Shown piece after piece: positions 8,401-14,698 of a stretch of 55,077 nucleotides of DNA (positions within the stretch are counted from its first letter, which is position 1; the number at the start of each line of letters is the position of its first letter). The DNA is from Planktothrix sp. FACHB-1365 (GTDB lineage Bacteria; Cyanobacteriota; Cyanobacteriia; Cyanobacteriales; Microcoleaceae). The stretch is from contig NZ_JACJSC010000038.1 in assembly GCF_014697575.1 (NCBI RefSeq), positions 1 through 55,077 of the forward strand, in the 5' to 3' direction. The position numbers and the translations under genes were made by a program. Under the pieces are notes generated by a model that did no database searches, was not told the origin of the DNA, and saw only the letters and a list, made by a program, of their open reading frames with translations.

Positions 8401-9293
8401 CTCACCTGATGCAATCGCTGATATAAATCTTGGTCGCGCATGGCTAGATGAATCTGCCGAGTATCCCTTGAGAAAGCGGACTATTAAAAGGAAAAAACTT
8501 TCTGAGAATGATATTTACCAGATTTATGAATTGCTGCGTGATCAGACACTATCTTTTAAACAAATTACTGAAAGATATGGGTGGTCAAGTGAAGCCGTTT
8601 TAAGAAAAATTAATAATGGTAAGCTGTCACGCAGTTAATTTTTTTGCCCAAAACCCTTGCTGCAAGGACTCTAGCCTACAAAATATCAAATTTAGATGCG
8701 TAGCAGCTTACATACAACATCAGTCCATTACCTAAAGAATGTTATCCGATTAGATCGGTTGATTCTCGGAAAGGACGTAAGGTTAAAGATAATGGTATGT
8801 TCTAGCCCCTACCGAAAGGATGGGTAGTAGCGTTATCTACTTCTACAATTTAGCGTCACGGATGTTAATGCCGGGATCTGCTGATATTTTCAAAATGATT
8901 AATAGGGACGAATTGAGTCATGTTCGGTTATTCCAAAAATTGATTCCTGAAGCCATGCAAGTGTTTACCCACTCCATTGATCAAATCTATGAAATGTTCA
9001 ATACTGCCGTTGAACATGAATGTAAATGGACGAATCATATTGTGGGGAATAATATCTTAGGAATCACGGAATCTAGCACCGAACAATACACCAAATATCT
9101 AGCAAATATTCGGTTGCGTTCTATCGGTTTAGAACCCCTTTATCCCGATAAAAAATACAGCAAAAGTCCCTATACCCATTTAGAACGCTTCTCAGATACC
9201 AAAAAAGAAGCGCATACTAAAGCCAATTTCTTTGAAGCCAGCGTCACCAGTTATGTGATGTCTTCCGGCGTCAGTGGTTGGGACGAAATTTAA
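5203..9293 (+). CDS. nrdB: Ribonucleoside-diphosphate reductase class Ia small (beta) subunit NrdB, four exons split by three group I introns
   Basis: Joining 5203-5420, 6203-6416, 7508-7712 and 8833-9293 gives 1098 nt, a continuous 365-residue protein. It carries the di-iron centre and tyrosyl radical for NrdA. Ligands in joined numbering: Asp108 (FLDS), Glu138 and His141 (QEAMH), radical Tyr145 (HNQSY), Glu205 (MLEGLY), Glu239 and His242 (RDELSH). The spacing matches E. coli Glu115/His118/Tyr122, Glu204, Glu238/His241. The C-terminal tail GVSGWDEI is the part expected to bind NrdA. At each junction the 5' exon ends in U, the intron ends in G, and the exon tail pairs with an internal guide, ending in a U.G wobble. 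Start ATG 5203 is chosen because upstream codons read through the palindrome. Without splicing, each exon runs into an early stop, so expression depends on all three ribozymes. Confidence 0.95.
5497..5528 (+). promoter_or_regulatory. Perfect 13-bp hairpin just upstream of the HNH start codon
   Basis: ttatattatgaaa (5497-5509) and tttcataatataa (5516-5528) are perfect inverted repeats with a 6-nt loop, ending 3 nt before the ATG at 5532. The hairpin would cover the ribosome-binding region. Hairpins that hide the start region are known for T4 intron endonucleases. It could alternatively be the looped-out P6a extension of the intron. Confidence 0.75.
5532..6065 (+). CDS. HNH homing endonuclease of nrdB intron 1
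   Basis: 177 residues. The N-terminus holds a zinc-binding pair, CSKCHVVKHISEF then CKSC (about residues 6-37), as in phage-type HNH proteins. A Lys/Tyr-rich linker follows. The C-terminal HNH region reads FDFHHTDPSEKEY then ELDKCILLCSNCHRILH, with the His-His pair, a C-x2-C zinc knuckle and the final His. It should cut intron-less nrdB alleles near the insertion point and so spread the intron by repair-driven copying. The last codons overlap the P7/R strand of the ribozyme (6044-6048), so that RNA is both coding and structural. No clear Shine-Dalgarno is visible; a hairpin lies directly upstream. Confidence 0.88.
   Translation: MESKTCSKCHVVKHISEFHKDARLKSGIVSRCKSCTLAYKQSYYASSHGKAKSKAYVERNQEKIKSYNKQYLREYRNSGIKNKNKLEFCIYKGGCCSEYGFVATEDTIAAFDFHHTDPSEKEYTPSDMLLMRKDKVFQELDKCILLCSNCHRILHYRQYRAKLAKKQEGVETNPIRE
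6203..6416 (+). CDS. nrdB: nrdB exon 2
   Basis: Begins with the last base of Val73 (a of gta), then PEKLDITQDVVDYVNLT, and ends ...QEAMHNQS at a codon boundary (agt). It holds ligands Asp108, Glu138 and His141. The exon tail gagt pairs with gctc at 6426-6429 of intron 2. Confidence 0.93.
6417..7507 (+). ncRNA. Group I intron 2 in nrdB (IA2-like, close relative of intron 1), 1091 nt
   Basis: Starts taattgatag after U6416 and ends in G7507. P4/Q-like taattgctggaaaa is at about 6461, gacaatcagcag at about 6509, R gttcaacgactag at 7361-7373, and S atagtc at 7431-7436; gacta and tagtc form P7. The last 72 nt before the terminal bases (7432-7503) match intron 1 (6126-6197) at 67 of 72 positions, including a compensatory A-U to G-C change in the P9 stem. 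It is inserted immediately before the codon of the radical tyrosine. Confidence 0.92.
6535..7377 (+). CDS. HNH_3-type homing endonuclease of nrdB intron 2, with duplicated module
   Basis: 280 residues from ATG 6535. Two copies of an NUMOD4/HNH_3-like unit are visible. The first (about residues 1-85) ends KLVYLDGNNLNVSLENLMWVS and lacks the catalytic histidine, so it is probably a DNA-binding relic. The second (about 150-215) is intact: AVHILVYATY then INHIDGNKLNNHLSNLEIVS and HQENIIHAV, the His-Asn-His pattern of I-HmuI-like nickases. The C-terminal 70 residues look helical and may bind DNA. The final codons (FNDN is absent; the end reads KSSTTS) overlap the ribozyme R strand at 7368-7372. 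Not related to the intron 1 endonuclease outside the general HNH fold. Confidence 0.88.
   Translation: MKKLIPFNSEYSVTPDGQVFKGDKLLKQHTKGCVRVSLSRKLYLVSEIVAATYLPKPQNATKLVYLDGNNLNVSLENLMWVSDNYEEIDFEFVEFKGKSFRHISHLETKQYYISEAGEILNFATQKIINPVCDSMGYARFTYYFRQMDHLEKRTIAVHILVYATYRGQYDDSVFEINHIDGNKLNNHLSNLEIVSHQENIIHAVQLGLQSRKYPDSTIKSIATMLLNDCSWTEIYNFLCEKHSELNKTTAFSLINSVAHNPSCYPDLCQEVGLVKSSTTS
7508..7712 (+). CDS. nrdB: nrdB exon 3
   Basis: Begins with tat, the codon of radical Tyr145 (YQYMIETIIPSDRRNFVYDF), contains Glu205 and ends in FYNG plus the first base of Phe213. The TTG at 7505 that an ORF finder would take as start is intron sequence. Exon end gggt pairs with gccc at 7723-7726. Confidence 0.93.
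7976..7995 (+). promoter_or_regulatory. Intronic copy of the exon 3/exon 4 junction (homing-site mimic)
   Basis: acttttataatggatttatc matches the spliced junction (7698-7712 joined to 8833-8837) at 18 of 20 positions. Weaker, gapped similarity extends on both sides. Both mismatches fall at third codon positions of the nrdB frame, so the copy still spells FYNGFI. It lies 22 nt before the ATG of the GIY-YIG ORF. In T4, I-TevI represses its own gene through an operator that resembles its homing site; this site may play the same part, or be a relic of a captured exon fragment. Confidence 0.75.
8018..8638 (+). CDS. GIY-YIG homing endonuclease of nrdB intron 3
   Basis: 206 residues from ATG 8018, chosen over TTG 7958 because the GIY motif should be near the N-terminus and the upstream codons overlap the exon-junction mimic. 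Catalytic module: GVVY, ten residues, YIG; Arg in FGNRLAQH; Glu in KRESHWI; then the NGYNQ strand (residues about 5-95). The C-terminal part has two helix-turn-helix-like repeats: LTEHNIWEIKDLI...FLEIADMYRIS and LSENDIYQIYELL...FKQITERYGWS, the second followed by INNGK. These should read the insertion site, as in the modular I-TevI/I-BmoI enzymes. Confidence 0.9.
   Translation: MASLTGVVYQIKNLKNGKIYIGCTTINFGNRLAQHIRSIGQIKTDLYDDMEKDIKDFSFCVIEDNIPCRDLRKRESHWIHFFQSTVNGYNQVIFNGNEKLTEHNIWEIKDLIITTNLKFLEIADMYRISPDAIADINLGRAWLDESAEYPLRKRTIKRKKLSENDIYQIYELLRDQTLSFKQITERYGWSSEAVLRKINNGKLSRS
8833..9293 (+). CDS. nrdB: nrdB exon 4
   Basis: Begins with the last two bases of Phe213, then IYFYNLASRMLMPGSADIF. 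It includes RDELSH (Glu239, His242) and ends GVSGWDEI-stop. The apparent in-frame ATG at 8820 lies in the intron and is not a start. Confidence 0.93.
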
Positions 9294-9299
9294 CCGCTC

Positions 9300-9346
9300 G
9301 TAGAGACGCGCTTATTTATGCCGTAAGACTATTAGCGCGTCTCTAC
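9300..9346 (+). terminator. Inverted repeat after nrdB (probable terminator; GTAGAGACG family)
   Basis: gtagagacgcgct (9300-9312) and agcgcgtctctac (9334-9346) are perfect 13-bp arms around a 21-nt loop, seven bases after the nrdB stop. There is no strong U tract, so the terminator role is inferred from position. Confidence 0.6.
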
Positions 9347-9411
9347 CGTTGAGATAAAATTTATGTAAACATAGAGGAATAGCTTTCTGGCAATGTTTGC
9401 ACGAACTCTGT

Positions 9412-10302
9412 ATGAATACTATCCCCCCTAAAACCAATACCCTAATTTCCACAGACCAACTCCAAAATTTAATCAATCAGTCAATTAAAACCTTAGAAAC
9501 TCTGCTTAAAGATCAGAAAGTTTCTCCTTCTGATCGAGCGAATATTGCTTTAAAAATATTAGAAATGGCAGGAGACTCTGCTGTTACTCCTCTTGAATCT
9601 TTAAAATTATCTTCTATTTCTAATAATTCTATTGTTTCCCCACTCCCAACAAAAACTATTGAAATCCTTCCAACTTCAACCCCAATTGTTGCAGAGAATA
9701 GTTTGACAATTTTGCCAGCTAATTATGTACAAATTGAGAACTTTTTTACCCTAGAAAAAAATAGAGAAGCCTTAAAAATTGCTTTAAAACAATCGAGTAA
9801 ATTCGTTGATTCTAAAACAACAACTAAAGCTATTAATTATCGTAAATCTTCTATTCTCTATGCAACATTATTTCCTGATTTTTATGAATTTCTCCGTAAA
9901 AAATTAATCGCTACACTACCTTCTATTTTAACTCAATTAAATCTTTCACCCTTTACCGTTTCGCAAGTTGAAATGCAATTAACGGCTCATAATGATGGGT
10001 GTTTTTATAAAATTCATAATGATTCAGGTAGTTCTGAAACAAATACTCGTATTATTTCTTATGTCTATTATTTTCATAAACAACCCAAAAACTTTTCGGG
10101 AGGAAATTTAAGACTGTATGCAACGGAATGGCAAAATGGTTATGCTTTAAATGAACGGGAATTTATTGATATTGAACCCCATAATAATAGTATCGTTTTT
10201 TTTGATAGTCGTTGCAAACATGAGGTTATGCCCGTTAGTTGTCCATCCCGACGGTTTGAAGATGGACGCTTTACCCTTAATGGTTGGTTTCGCGCTGGCT
10301 AA
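9412..10302 (+). CDS. 2-oxoglutarate/Fe(II)-dependent dioxygenase (prolyl 4-hydroxylase-like)
   Basis: 296 residues from ATG 9412; the TTG at 9397 is also in frame. The C-terminal 130 residues form the double-stranded beta-helix of P4Hc-type oxygenases. Iron ligands His and Asp are in KIHNDSG and the distal His in CKHEV. The arginine expected to bind 2-oxoglutarate is in the RRFEDGRFTLNGWFR end. The N-terminal 95 residues are polar and of unknown role, followed by a helical segment. Related bacterial enzymes hydroxylate protein or small-molecule targets; the substrate is not evident. It is separated from nrdB by an inverted repeat and is probably a single-gene unit. Confidence 0.85.
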   Translation: MNTIPPKTNTLISTDQLQNLINQSIKTLETLLKDQKVSPSDRANIALKILEMAGDSAVTPLESLKLSSISNNSIVSPLPTKTIEILPTSTPIVAENSLTILPANYVQIENFFTLEKNREALKIALKQSSKFVDSKTTTKAINYRKSSILYATLFPDFYEFLRKKLIATLPSILTQLNLSPFTVSQVEMQLTAHNDGCFYKIHNDSGSSETNTRIISYVYYFHKQPKNFSGGNLRLYATEWQNGYALNEREFIDIEPHNNSIVFFDSRCKHEVMPVSCPSRRFEDGRFTLNGWFRAG

Positions 10303-10364
10303 CTTAACAGCTAATTGGTTAATGTCCTAAATCGGTTTATTTTCAATAGACAAGAGGGTAGTGT

Positions 10365-10381
10365 ACAGTTTCTTAAACTGT
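10365..10381. promoter_or_regulatory. Short inverted repeat upstream of the YiaA/B-like gene
   Basis: acagttt, ctt, aaactgt: perfect 7-bp arms about 75 bp before the ATG. Possible operator or hairpin; no regulator is suggested. Confidence 0.35.
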
Positions 10382-10454
10382 CCATAACTTGTGAGGGTTT
10401 TTGTGGATCACAACTAAAATCTAACTAAACTAACACCCCAAGGAAGTAACAGTT

Positions 10455-10739
10455 ATGAGTAATAAACAAATGTTAGCGCAAAAAGACACACCCGCTTGGA
10501 TTCTTCAAGTTTGGGTTTCATTTATTCTGGCTGTTTCTACAACTGCGGTTGGGATTGCTTACCTTCCCGTTGATATTTGGGTCAAAGGATTTATGGGAAT
10601 GGGGTTAACGTTTTCGGTGGGTTCCTCTTTTACTTTAGCAAAAACGATTCGAGATAATCACGAAGCCGAAAAACTGTTATCTAAAGTTGATCAAGCTAAA
10701 TTAGAGAAATTATTAGCTGAATATAACCCGATAAAATAG
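10455..10739 (+). CDS. YiaA/YiaB-type two-helix membrane protein
   Basis: 94 residues with an AAGGAAG ribosome-binding site 9 bases before the ATG. Two membrane helices (WILQVWVSFILAVSTTAVGIAYL and VKGFMGMGLTFSVGSSFTLA) are separated by the short polar PVDIW turn. A charged tail KTIRDNHEAEKLLSKVDQAK follows. This layout and the WVSF/KGFMGMG motifs match the YiaA/B domain family, whose function is unknown. Monocistronic; a GGTGCGT/ACGCACC inverted repeat follows. Confidence 0.85.
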   Translation: MSNKQMLAQKDTPAWILQVWVSFILAVSTTAVGIAYLPVDIWVKGFMGMGLTFSVGSSFTLAKTIRDNHEAEKLLSKVDQAKLEKLLAEYNPIK

Positions 10740-10750
10740 TTAATCAGTAG

Positions 10751-10777
10751 GGTGCGTAAGAGCTTCTCGCACGCACC
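10751..10777. repeat. Small inverted repeat after the YiaA/B-like gene
   Basis: ggtgcgt 10751-10757 and acgcacc 10771-10777 flank a loop with agcttctcgc. It has the look of a dispersed cyanobacterial repeat and may act as the terminator. Confidence 0.45.
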
Positions 10778-10846
10778 TAGTAATACCTATTGAATGGATT
10801 ATATCAAATGAGAAACCAAAAACAATTATATATATTATTAATTGAT

Positions 10847-12238
10847 TCATTTTTTTGACATATAGATTTTAAATAAAGGGTCAAGAAAAAATTTAGAGTG
10901 ATTTGCTTCTTTCTCTTTTTCTACTAACCCTCGACGTTGTAAAGATTGTATTCCATTGATAATTTCGTCCAAGGATAATTTTAACTCTAATATTATGGGT
11001 TCAATCTCTATTCCCTCTGATTGATTTGCCATTTTAATTATAATTTGTTTTTCTACTACGGATAACCGTTGCCAATGGCTTTGAAAAAGAAATTCTAAAT
11101 CTCCTAAAAATACAGTTTTACTATTTAAAAACTTAGAAACATAACCATTAAAAAGATTGTCTATTGTATGAGCAATTAGTTTTAAGGCTATAGGATGACC
11201 TTGATACAGGTTAATCAACTCTAACCATTGTTCCTCATCCAGTAATTCTTTCTCCTTTAAAATTGCTTTTCCTTCCTCTCCTAACCCTTGCAGATGTAAA
11301 GTCCTAATACAAGAATTTTTTCCCTCTAAGATATCAATTTCTCTCGGTTTTTCCCAACTCAGAAGTATTAAACAACTGGGATAGCATGAAGTCGCAATTT
11401 GTTTAAAAAACAAGCCATAATCTTCATAATTCGGTAAATATTGACCCGCTAATTGTCCTGAACTAAAAATAGATTGCAGATCATCTAAAATTATTAAACA
11501 ACGATAAGAACGAAAATAATCTAAAACAGTAGGTAAAGGAGAATCTTCTGTTTGAGATAAACATTGAATTAAATTTGTTTTCAATTCTAATAATAGGGGT
11601 TTTTGGCTTAAACTTCGCCAAATAATAATATCAAATTCCTGTTGAATTTCTTTAATGAGTTGAACTGCGATCGCACTTTTCCCAATTTCACTCAGTCCGT
11701 ATATTGTAATAAGTCGCATCTGTTCTTCTAATATCCATTGTTTTAGGGTAGAGAGTTCAGAAGTGCGATCATAAAAGCTTAAAACTTCAGGTGCTTCTGT
11801 CAAATCAGAATATTTTTTAAGTTGATTTATATTAGAATTATTGTTATTATAATAGTGAGGTTTATCTTTTTTTAAATCTGGGTTTTGAGCTTGTGCTATT
11901 TCTGAAATCTGTAAATTTTCTCCTCCTAGATTAACATTATTATTAACAATGTTTCCGCAACTATTAGTTATATTATTATAAAAGCTTAATCCTTCAAAAA
12001 GAGAACGAAAGTTTGACTGTTTTATATCTTCCTCTAGGATATCAGATAGAAGTTTCCATAATTTCCAAGCTTGTTTTTTAACATGATCATAACTACAGTT
12101 ATAATTTTCTGCGATTTCTCCGTATTTTTGATGTTGCCAAGTTCCTTCTAGTATCGCTTTTTGCAGAGAGTCGAGATGTTTTCCCGTTTTAGCGAACACC
12201 TGTTCATCAGTCCACTGCAAGACTTCTTGAATATCCAT
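10847..12238 (-). CDS. NB-ARC (STAND) NTPase with N-terminal HTH-like domain, no repeat domain
   Basis: 463 residues. Residues 1-85 (MDIQEVLQWTDEQVFAKTGK...LWKLLSD) resemble the vMAP-type helical domain found in front of cyanobacterial NB-ARC proteins. A low-complexity Asn-rich linker follows. NB-ARC starts near residue 150: FYDRTSELSTLKQWI, Walker A GLSEIGKS, Walker B LIILDDLQ, sensor SWEKPREI, and the GHPIALKLIA motif. A winged-helix part ends the protein. There are no WD40 or TPR repeats, unlike the paralogue at 49534, which is similar from its start through the NTPase. STAND ATPases act as signal- or invader-activated switches. Divergent from the membrane/AHH pair; two 20-bp repeats lie upstream. 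Confidence 0.88.
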   Translation of the reverse strand: MDIQEVLQWTDEQVFAKTGKHLDSLQKAILEGTWQHQKYGEIAENYNCSYDHVKKQAWKLWKLLSDILEEDIKQSNFRSLFEGLSFYNNITNSCGNIVNNNVNLGGENLQISEIAQAQNPDLKKDKPHYYNNNNSNINQLKKYSDLTEAPEVLSFYDRTSELSTLKQWILEEQMRLITIYGLSEIGKSAIAVQLIKEIQQEFDIIIWRSLSQKPLLLELKTNLIQCLSQTEDSPLPTVLDYFRSYRCLIILDDLQSIFSSGQLAGQYLPNYEDYGLFFKQIATSCYPSCLILLSWEKPREIDILEGKNSCIRTLHLQGLGEEGKAILKEKELLDEEQWLELINLYQGHPIALKLIAHTIDNLFNGYVSKFLNSKTVFLGDLEFLFQSHWQRLSVVEKQIIIKMANQSEGIEIEPIILELKLSLDEIINGIQSLQRRGLVEKEKEANHSKFFLDPLFKIYMSKK

Positions 12239-12269
12239 AAATGTAGGTGAGGTTGTTGTTGAGTCTGAA

Positions 12270-12328
12270 TTTTTACCACTTTATCCCACTTTTTGCAATT
12301 ATGGTAACTTTTTACCACTTTATCCCAC
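12270..12328. repeat. Two 20-bp direct repeats upstream of the NB-ARC gene
   Basis: tttttaccactttatcccac occurs at 12270-12289 and again at 12309-12328, 39 bp apart. A partial third copy (ataccact) is near 12367. They lie 32-90 bp before the NB-ARC start in the divergent promoter region, suggesting a binding site for a dimeric or iterated regulator. Confidence 0.75.
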
Positions 12329-12502
12329 GATTTGAGAACCAGAAATATTTCAAAAGTTCCCACACTATACCACTATTTTCGCTTGTGTCAACCACCAATA
12401 GGATGATATTTTATTGAGAACAATGTAATCATTAAATTTTATAATTCAACACCAAAACTTTGTAAATTTCAGATTATCTAGTTTTTCATTAGGAGAGTGC
12501 TC

Positions 12503-13126
12503 ATGGCATTTGGATCTAATTATGTTCGTTTTCAAACAAAATTTTTAATTGGCTGGGCAATTGTGGGATTCGTCCCAGCGATGGGTCTGTTTATTGATGA
12601 AATGATTTCACCGTCGGGAAGCTTTAATGGAATTGGAGATCTTTTAGGCAATGCTATTGCTATTATCCCAGGTATGGTCATTTTCGGTGGTTTCTGTTTA
12701 TTAATTGACGGCCTTTTTTGTCATCAAGGTAGATTTTCACAAGTAACTCATCCCGAATGGTTTTGGTATGTTTACCCAGTTTTCTTTGTCTGGTCACTTA
12801 CCCTAACTTTTTTATTGGGTTTCTTAGGTATCAAAAGTTCTAGTTCTAGTAGATCATCTCCTTCAATTAAACCAGAAGCAGTTAAAAAAGAAGTAGATAA
12901 TATGACCATTGATGAATTTTTGAAAAAGTTTGATCAACCGATAAAACAATTAGAAAAACAAGGAAAGTTAAATCATGAACAGCAAAAAGTTATTCGTAAA
13001 CTCCGAAAAGTTGATCGTTCAGACTATGATCAACTTTTACAAGAAATTTGTAATGATAATGAGTTAGAGGAGATTTATAAATTATTTATACAATGCGTTA
13101 TGTTACTAGGACGGATGGTAAGCTAA
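12503..13126 (+). CDS. Three-helix membrane protein of unknown function
   Basis: 207 residues from ATG 12503, with AGGAG at 12491-12495. Three membrane segments: FLIGWAIVGFVPAMGLFI, IAIIPGMVIFGGFCLLIDGLF, and FWYVYPVFFVWSLTLTFLLGFLGI. A Ser-rich linker leads to a charged helical C-terminal half (about residues 125-207). The stop overlaps the ATG of the nuclease-like gene (TAATG), so the two are probably coupled and functionally linked, for example as anchor, exporter or immunity partner. No family recognised. Confidence 0.78.
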   Translation: MAFGSNYVRFQTKFLIGWAIVGFVPAMGLFIDEMISPSGSFNGIGDLLGNAIAIIPGMVIFGGFCLLIDGLFCHQGRFSQVTHPEWFWYVYPVFFVWSLTLTFLLGFLGIKSSSSSRSSPSIKPEAVKKEVDNMTIDEFLKKFDQPIKQLEKQGKLNHEQQKVIRKLRKVDRSDYDQLLQEICNDNELEEIYKLFIQCVMLLGRMVS

Positions 13127-13755
13127 TGGGACAAAAAAATAGATATTATCAAAATATTACAATTGATAAAAATACTTGGCTCTCAACACATCTTAATATT
13201 GAGCCGGGAGATTATTTTGGGGAATTTGATTTCAATAACCAAAAACTACGACTAACAAAACAAAGAAATACTAAGAATCGTAAAATCTATGAGATGACTG
13301 TAACTTTTGAACAATTAGTGGTAATATTAACACTTGCTACAAACGTTCAGGGAGATAAGTTTACCCCTGGAGATTTAGTAGCTATAGAGAACATGAAGAG
13401 AAGATCTCCTTCAATCGACAAATCGAGTGATTCAGATAGAATACATCACATTATACCTTTGGCAGTCTGTGAAAAATGTAAATTGATCACAGAAGCTTGG
13501 CCTGTTTTTTATGAAAATAGTCCGATGAATCTTTTGCCAGTGCCTCTTTATTTTCATAAAGGAGCTCATCCAAAATACTCAAAAGGGGTAGAGCGTATTC
13601 TTGATAAAAGATGGTCTGAATTAGTAGAGTGTGGACAAGAAAATGATCTTAATGCGATTATGGAGGTTATAAAAGAAGAGATCGAACGCTTAACTGACCT
13701 GATAAAGAAAATGGAGGCGAGAGGAGTTTGTTCAATCAACGATATTTTTAACTAA
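13126..13755 (+). CDS. AHH/HNH-fold nuclease-like protein
   Basis: 209 residues from ATG 13126 (TAATG overlap with the upstream stop); ATG 13093 in the same frame would add 11 residues. After an N-terminal beta-rich domain, residues about 105-160 carry RIHHIIPLAVCEKC, then NSPMNLLPVPLYFHKGAHPKYSK. The HHxxP...N..LP...H...HP.Y order is that of the AHH-type toxin nucleases of the HNH/EndoVII fold. A long helix ends the protein. A predicted DNase coupled to a membrane protein suggests a toxin or defence effector. Function is inferred from motifs only. Confidence 0.65.
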   Translation: MGQKNRYYQNITIDKNTWLSTHLNIEPGDYFGEFDFNNQKLRLTKQRNTKNRKIYEMTVTFEQLVVILTLATNVQGDKFTPGDLVAIENMKRRSPSIDKSSDSDRIHHIIPLAVCEKCKLITEAWPVFYENSPMNLLPVPLYFHKGAHPKYSKGVERILDKRWSELVECGQENDLNAIMEVIKEEIERLTDLIKKMEARGVCSINDIFN

Positions 13756-13901
13756 ATAACGGTTGAATAATCTGCAATATCAGTTATTCTAATATCTGCT
13801 TGTCAGTCAGGCTTGGGGCGAGCTTAGTAATATTTGGGTGAAGTTACAAAGCTCTTGAAGAACCCGCCCCTACAAATTTTTATAAATTCGTTATAGTCGT
13901 A

Positions 13902-14111
13902 TTAAGCTAACAATAATCGTCCTTTAGGTTCAGGAATAGAACGCCCTAACTCTTGCGCTGTTTCAATCCATTCTTGCATAATAATTTCTACATTTTCTAA
14001 TACTTCTTGATAGGTTGCTCCATCCGCAGCACATCCTGGTAACTCTGGTACTTCTGCAATAAACGCTTGATCTTCATGACTCCAATAAATCACTATTTCA
14101 TACCGTAGCAT
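13902..14111 (-). CDS. HicB-like antitoxin (orphan)
   Basis: 69 residues: YEIVIYWSHEDQAFIAEVPE, LPGCAADGATYQEVLENVEI, then a helix ending WIETAQELGRSIPEPKG. This is the HicB-like partially degraded RNase H fold (PELPGC.A.G.T..EA motif). AGGAG is visible before the ATG. No HicA-like toxin ORF lies on either side, so it is a solitary copy, common in cyanobacteria. Confidence 0.85.
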   Translation of the reverse strand: MLRYEIVIYWSHEDQAFIAEVPELPGCAADGATYQEVLENVEIIMQEWIETAQELGRSIPEPKGRLLLA

Positions 14112-14239
14112 TTTTTATTCTCCTAATTTCTTATATTTAAGACGAAAGATTAAAATAGGCAAAAGAAGAATATCCTCCTTTTGCCTGATGCCATAAAATG
14201 AATATAAAAAATGGCAGTTTTTAGCCTACCAGAAAAAAG

Positions 14240-14698
14240 TTATTCGGTTGGAGAATTCTCTCGTTTCCGTTGTTCCTGGTGACGTTTCCGACGTGCCATC
14301 GCTGCTTCGACTGGGAAACCGACAACGGGAATTACCTGATCTTGACGTTCTGCTTCTAAACGTTTCAGTTCAGTGTAATTAACCCAATGAATACAATTGA
14401 CCGGACAAGTATCAATGGCTTCCTGTATTAACGCGGATGTATCGCCATCCTGTCGAAATACACGCGCTCGACCATAATCTTCTTGAATAAAAAAAGTATT
14501 GCGAGCGACGTGGGAACAGTGTCTACACCCAATACAGGTGAGTTCATCCACATAAACCCCTTTTTGTCGTAATACACCGCCGAGTTCCGGTTCAAACCCA
14601 GACCGTAGAGGTGCATTTCGCAAAAACCCGCCCAGTTCCGGTTCCAGTCCAGAACGTTCGGAAACGGGTTCAGTTAGCGATACAGACCCATCAGACAT
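14240..14698 (-). CDS. 4Fe-4S ferredoxin with repeated N-terminal segment
   Basis: 152 residues. The N-terminus has two copies of RSG(L/F)EPELGG followed by (F/V)LR (about residues 15-44), a repeat of variable number in cyanobacterial homologues. The iron-sulfur domain follows: VDELTCIGCRHCSHVA, then DTCPVNCIHWV, i.e. C-x2-C-x2-C plus a distant Cys-Pro, one cluster. Basic tail ARRKRHQEQRKR. Its ATG overlaps the stop of the Ycf35 gene (TAATG), so the DUF2997-Ycf35-ferredoxin trio is one operon. Probable role: electron transfer in a cyanobacterium-specific process; the partner is unknown. Confidence 0.9.
   Translation of the reverse strand: MSDGSVSLTEPVSERSGLEPELGGFLRNAPLRSGFEPELGGVLRQKGVYVDELTCIGCRHCSHVARNTFFIQEDYGRARVFRQDGDTSALIQEAIDTCPVNCIHWVNYTELKRLEAERQDQVIPVVGFPVEAAMARRKRHQEQRKRENSPTE

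Larger units (their letters stand above)
7713..8832 (+). ncRNA. Group I intron 3 in nrdB (different subgroup), 1120 nt
   Basis: Starts taaattaatg after U7712 and ends in G8832. The 5' half has gaattgctggaactccc-like P4 sequence and a core aatgggtaatcagcagccaa (about 7883) followed by gctcc...ggag and ggttcaacgaacag. P7 is formed by gaaca 7930-7934 and tgttc 8798-8802. Unlike introns 1 and 2, the ORF lies between the two P7 strands (P8/P3' side), and the 3' end has no td-like P9. It is therefore a separate acquisition. The subgroup cannot be fixed by eye. Confidence 0.87.

Noticed and set aside
5421-8832. Group II introns or inteins as explanation of the split nrdB
   Set aside because: No reverse transcriptase, no GUGYG start or domain V, and the inserts contain stops in all exon frames; boundaries fit group I rules.
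12148-12363. 71-codon minus-strand ORF overlapping the NB-ARC start
   Set aside because: It covers the promoter direct repeats and the first codons of the NB-ARC gene in another frame; its WDKVVK repeats are just the translated 20-bp repeats.
13756-13901. Searched for a HicA toxin next to the HicB-like gene
   Set aside because: No ORF with a HicA-like dsRBD core is present on either strand.
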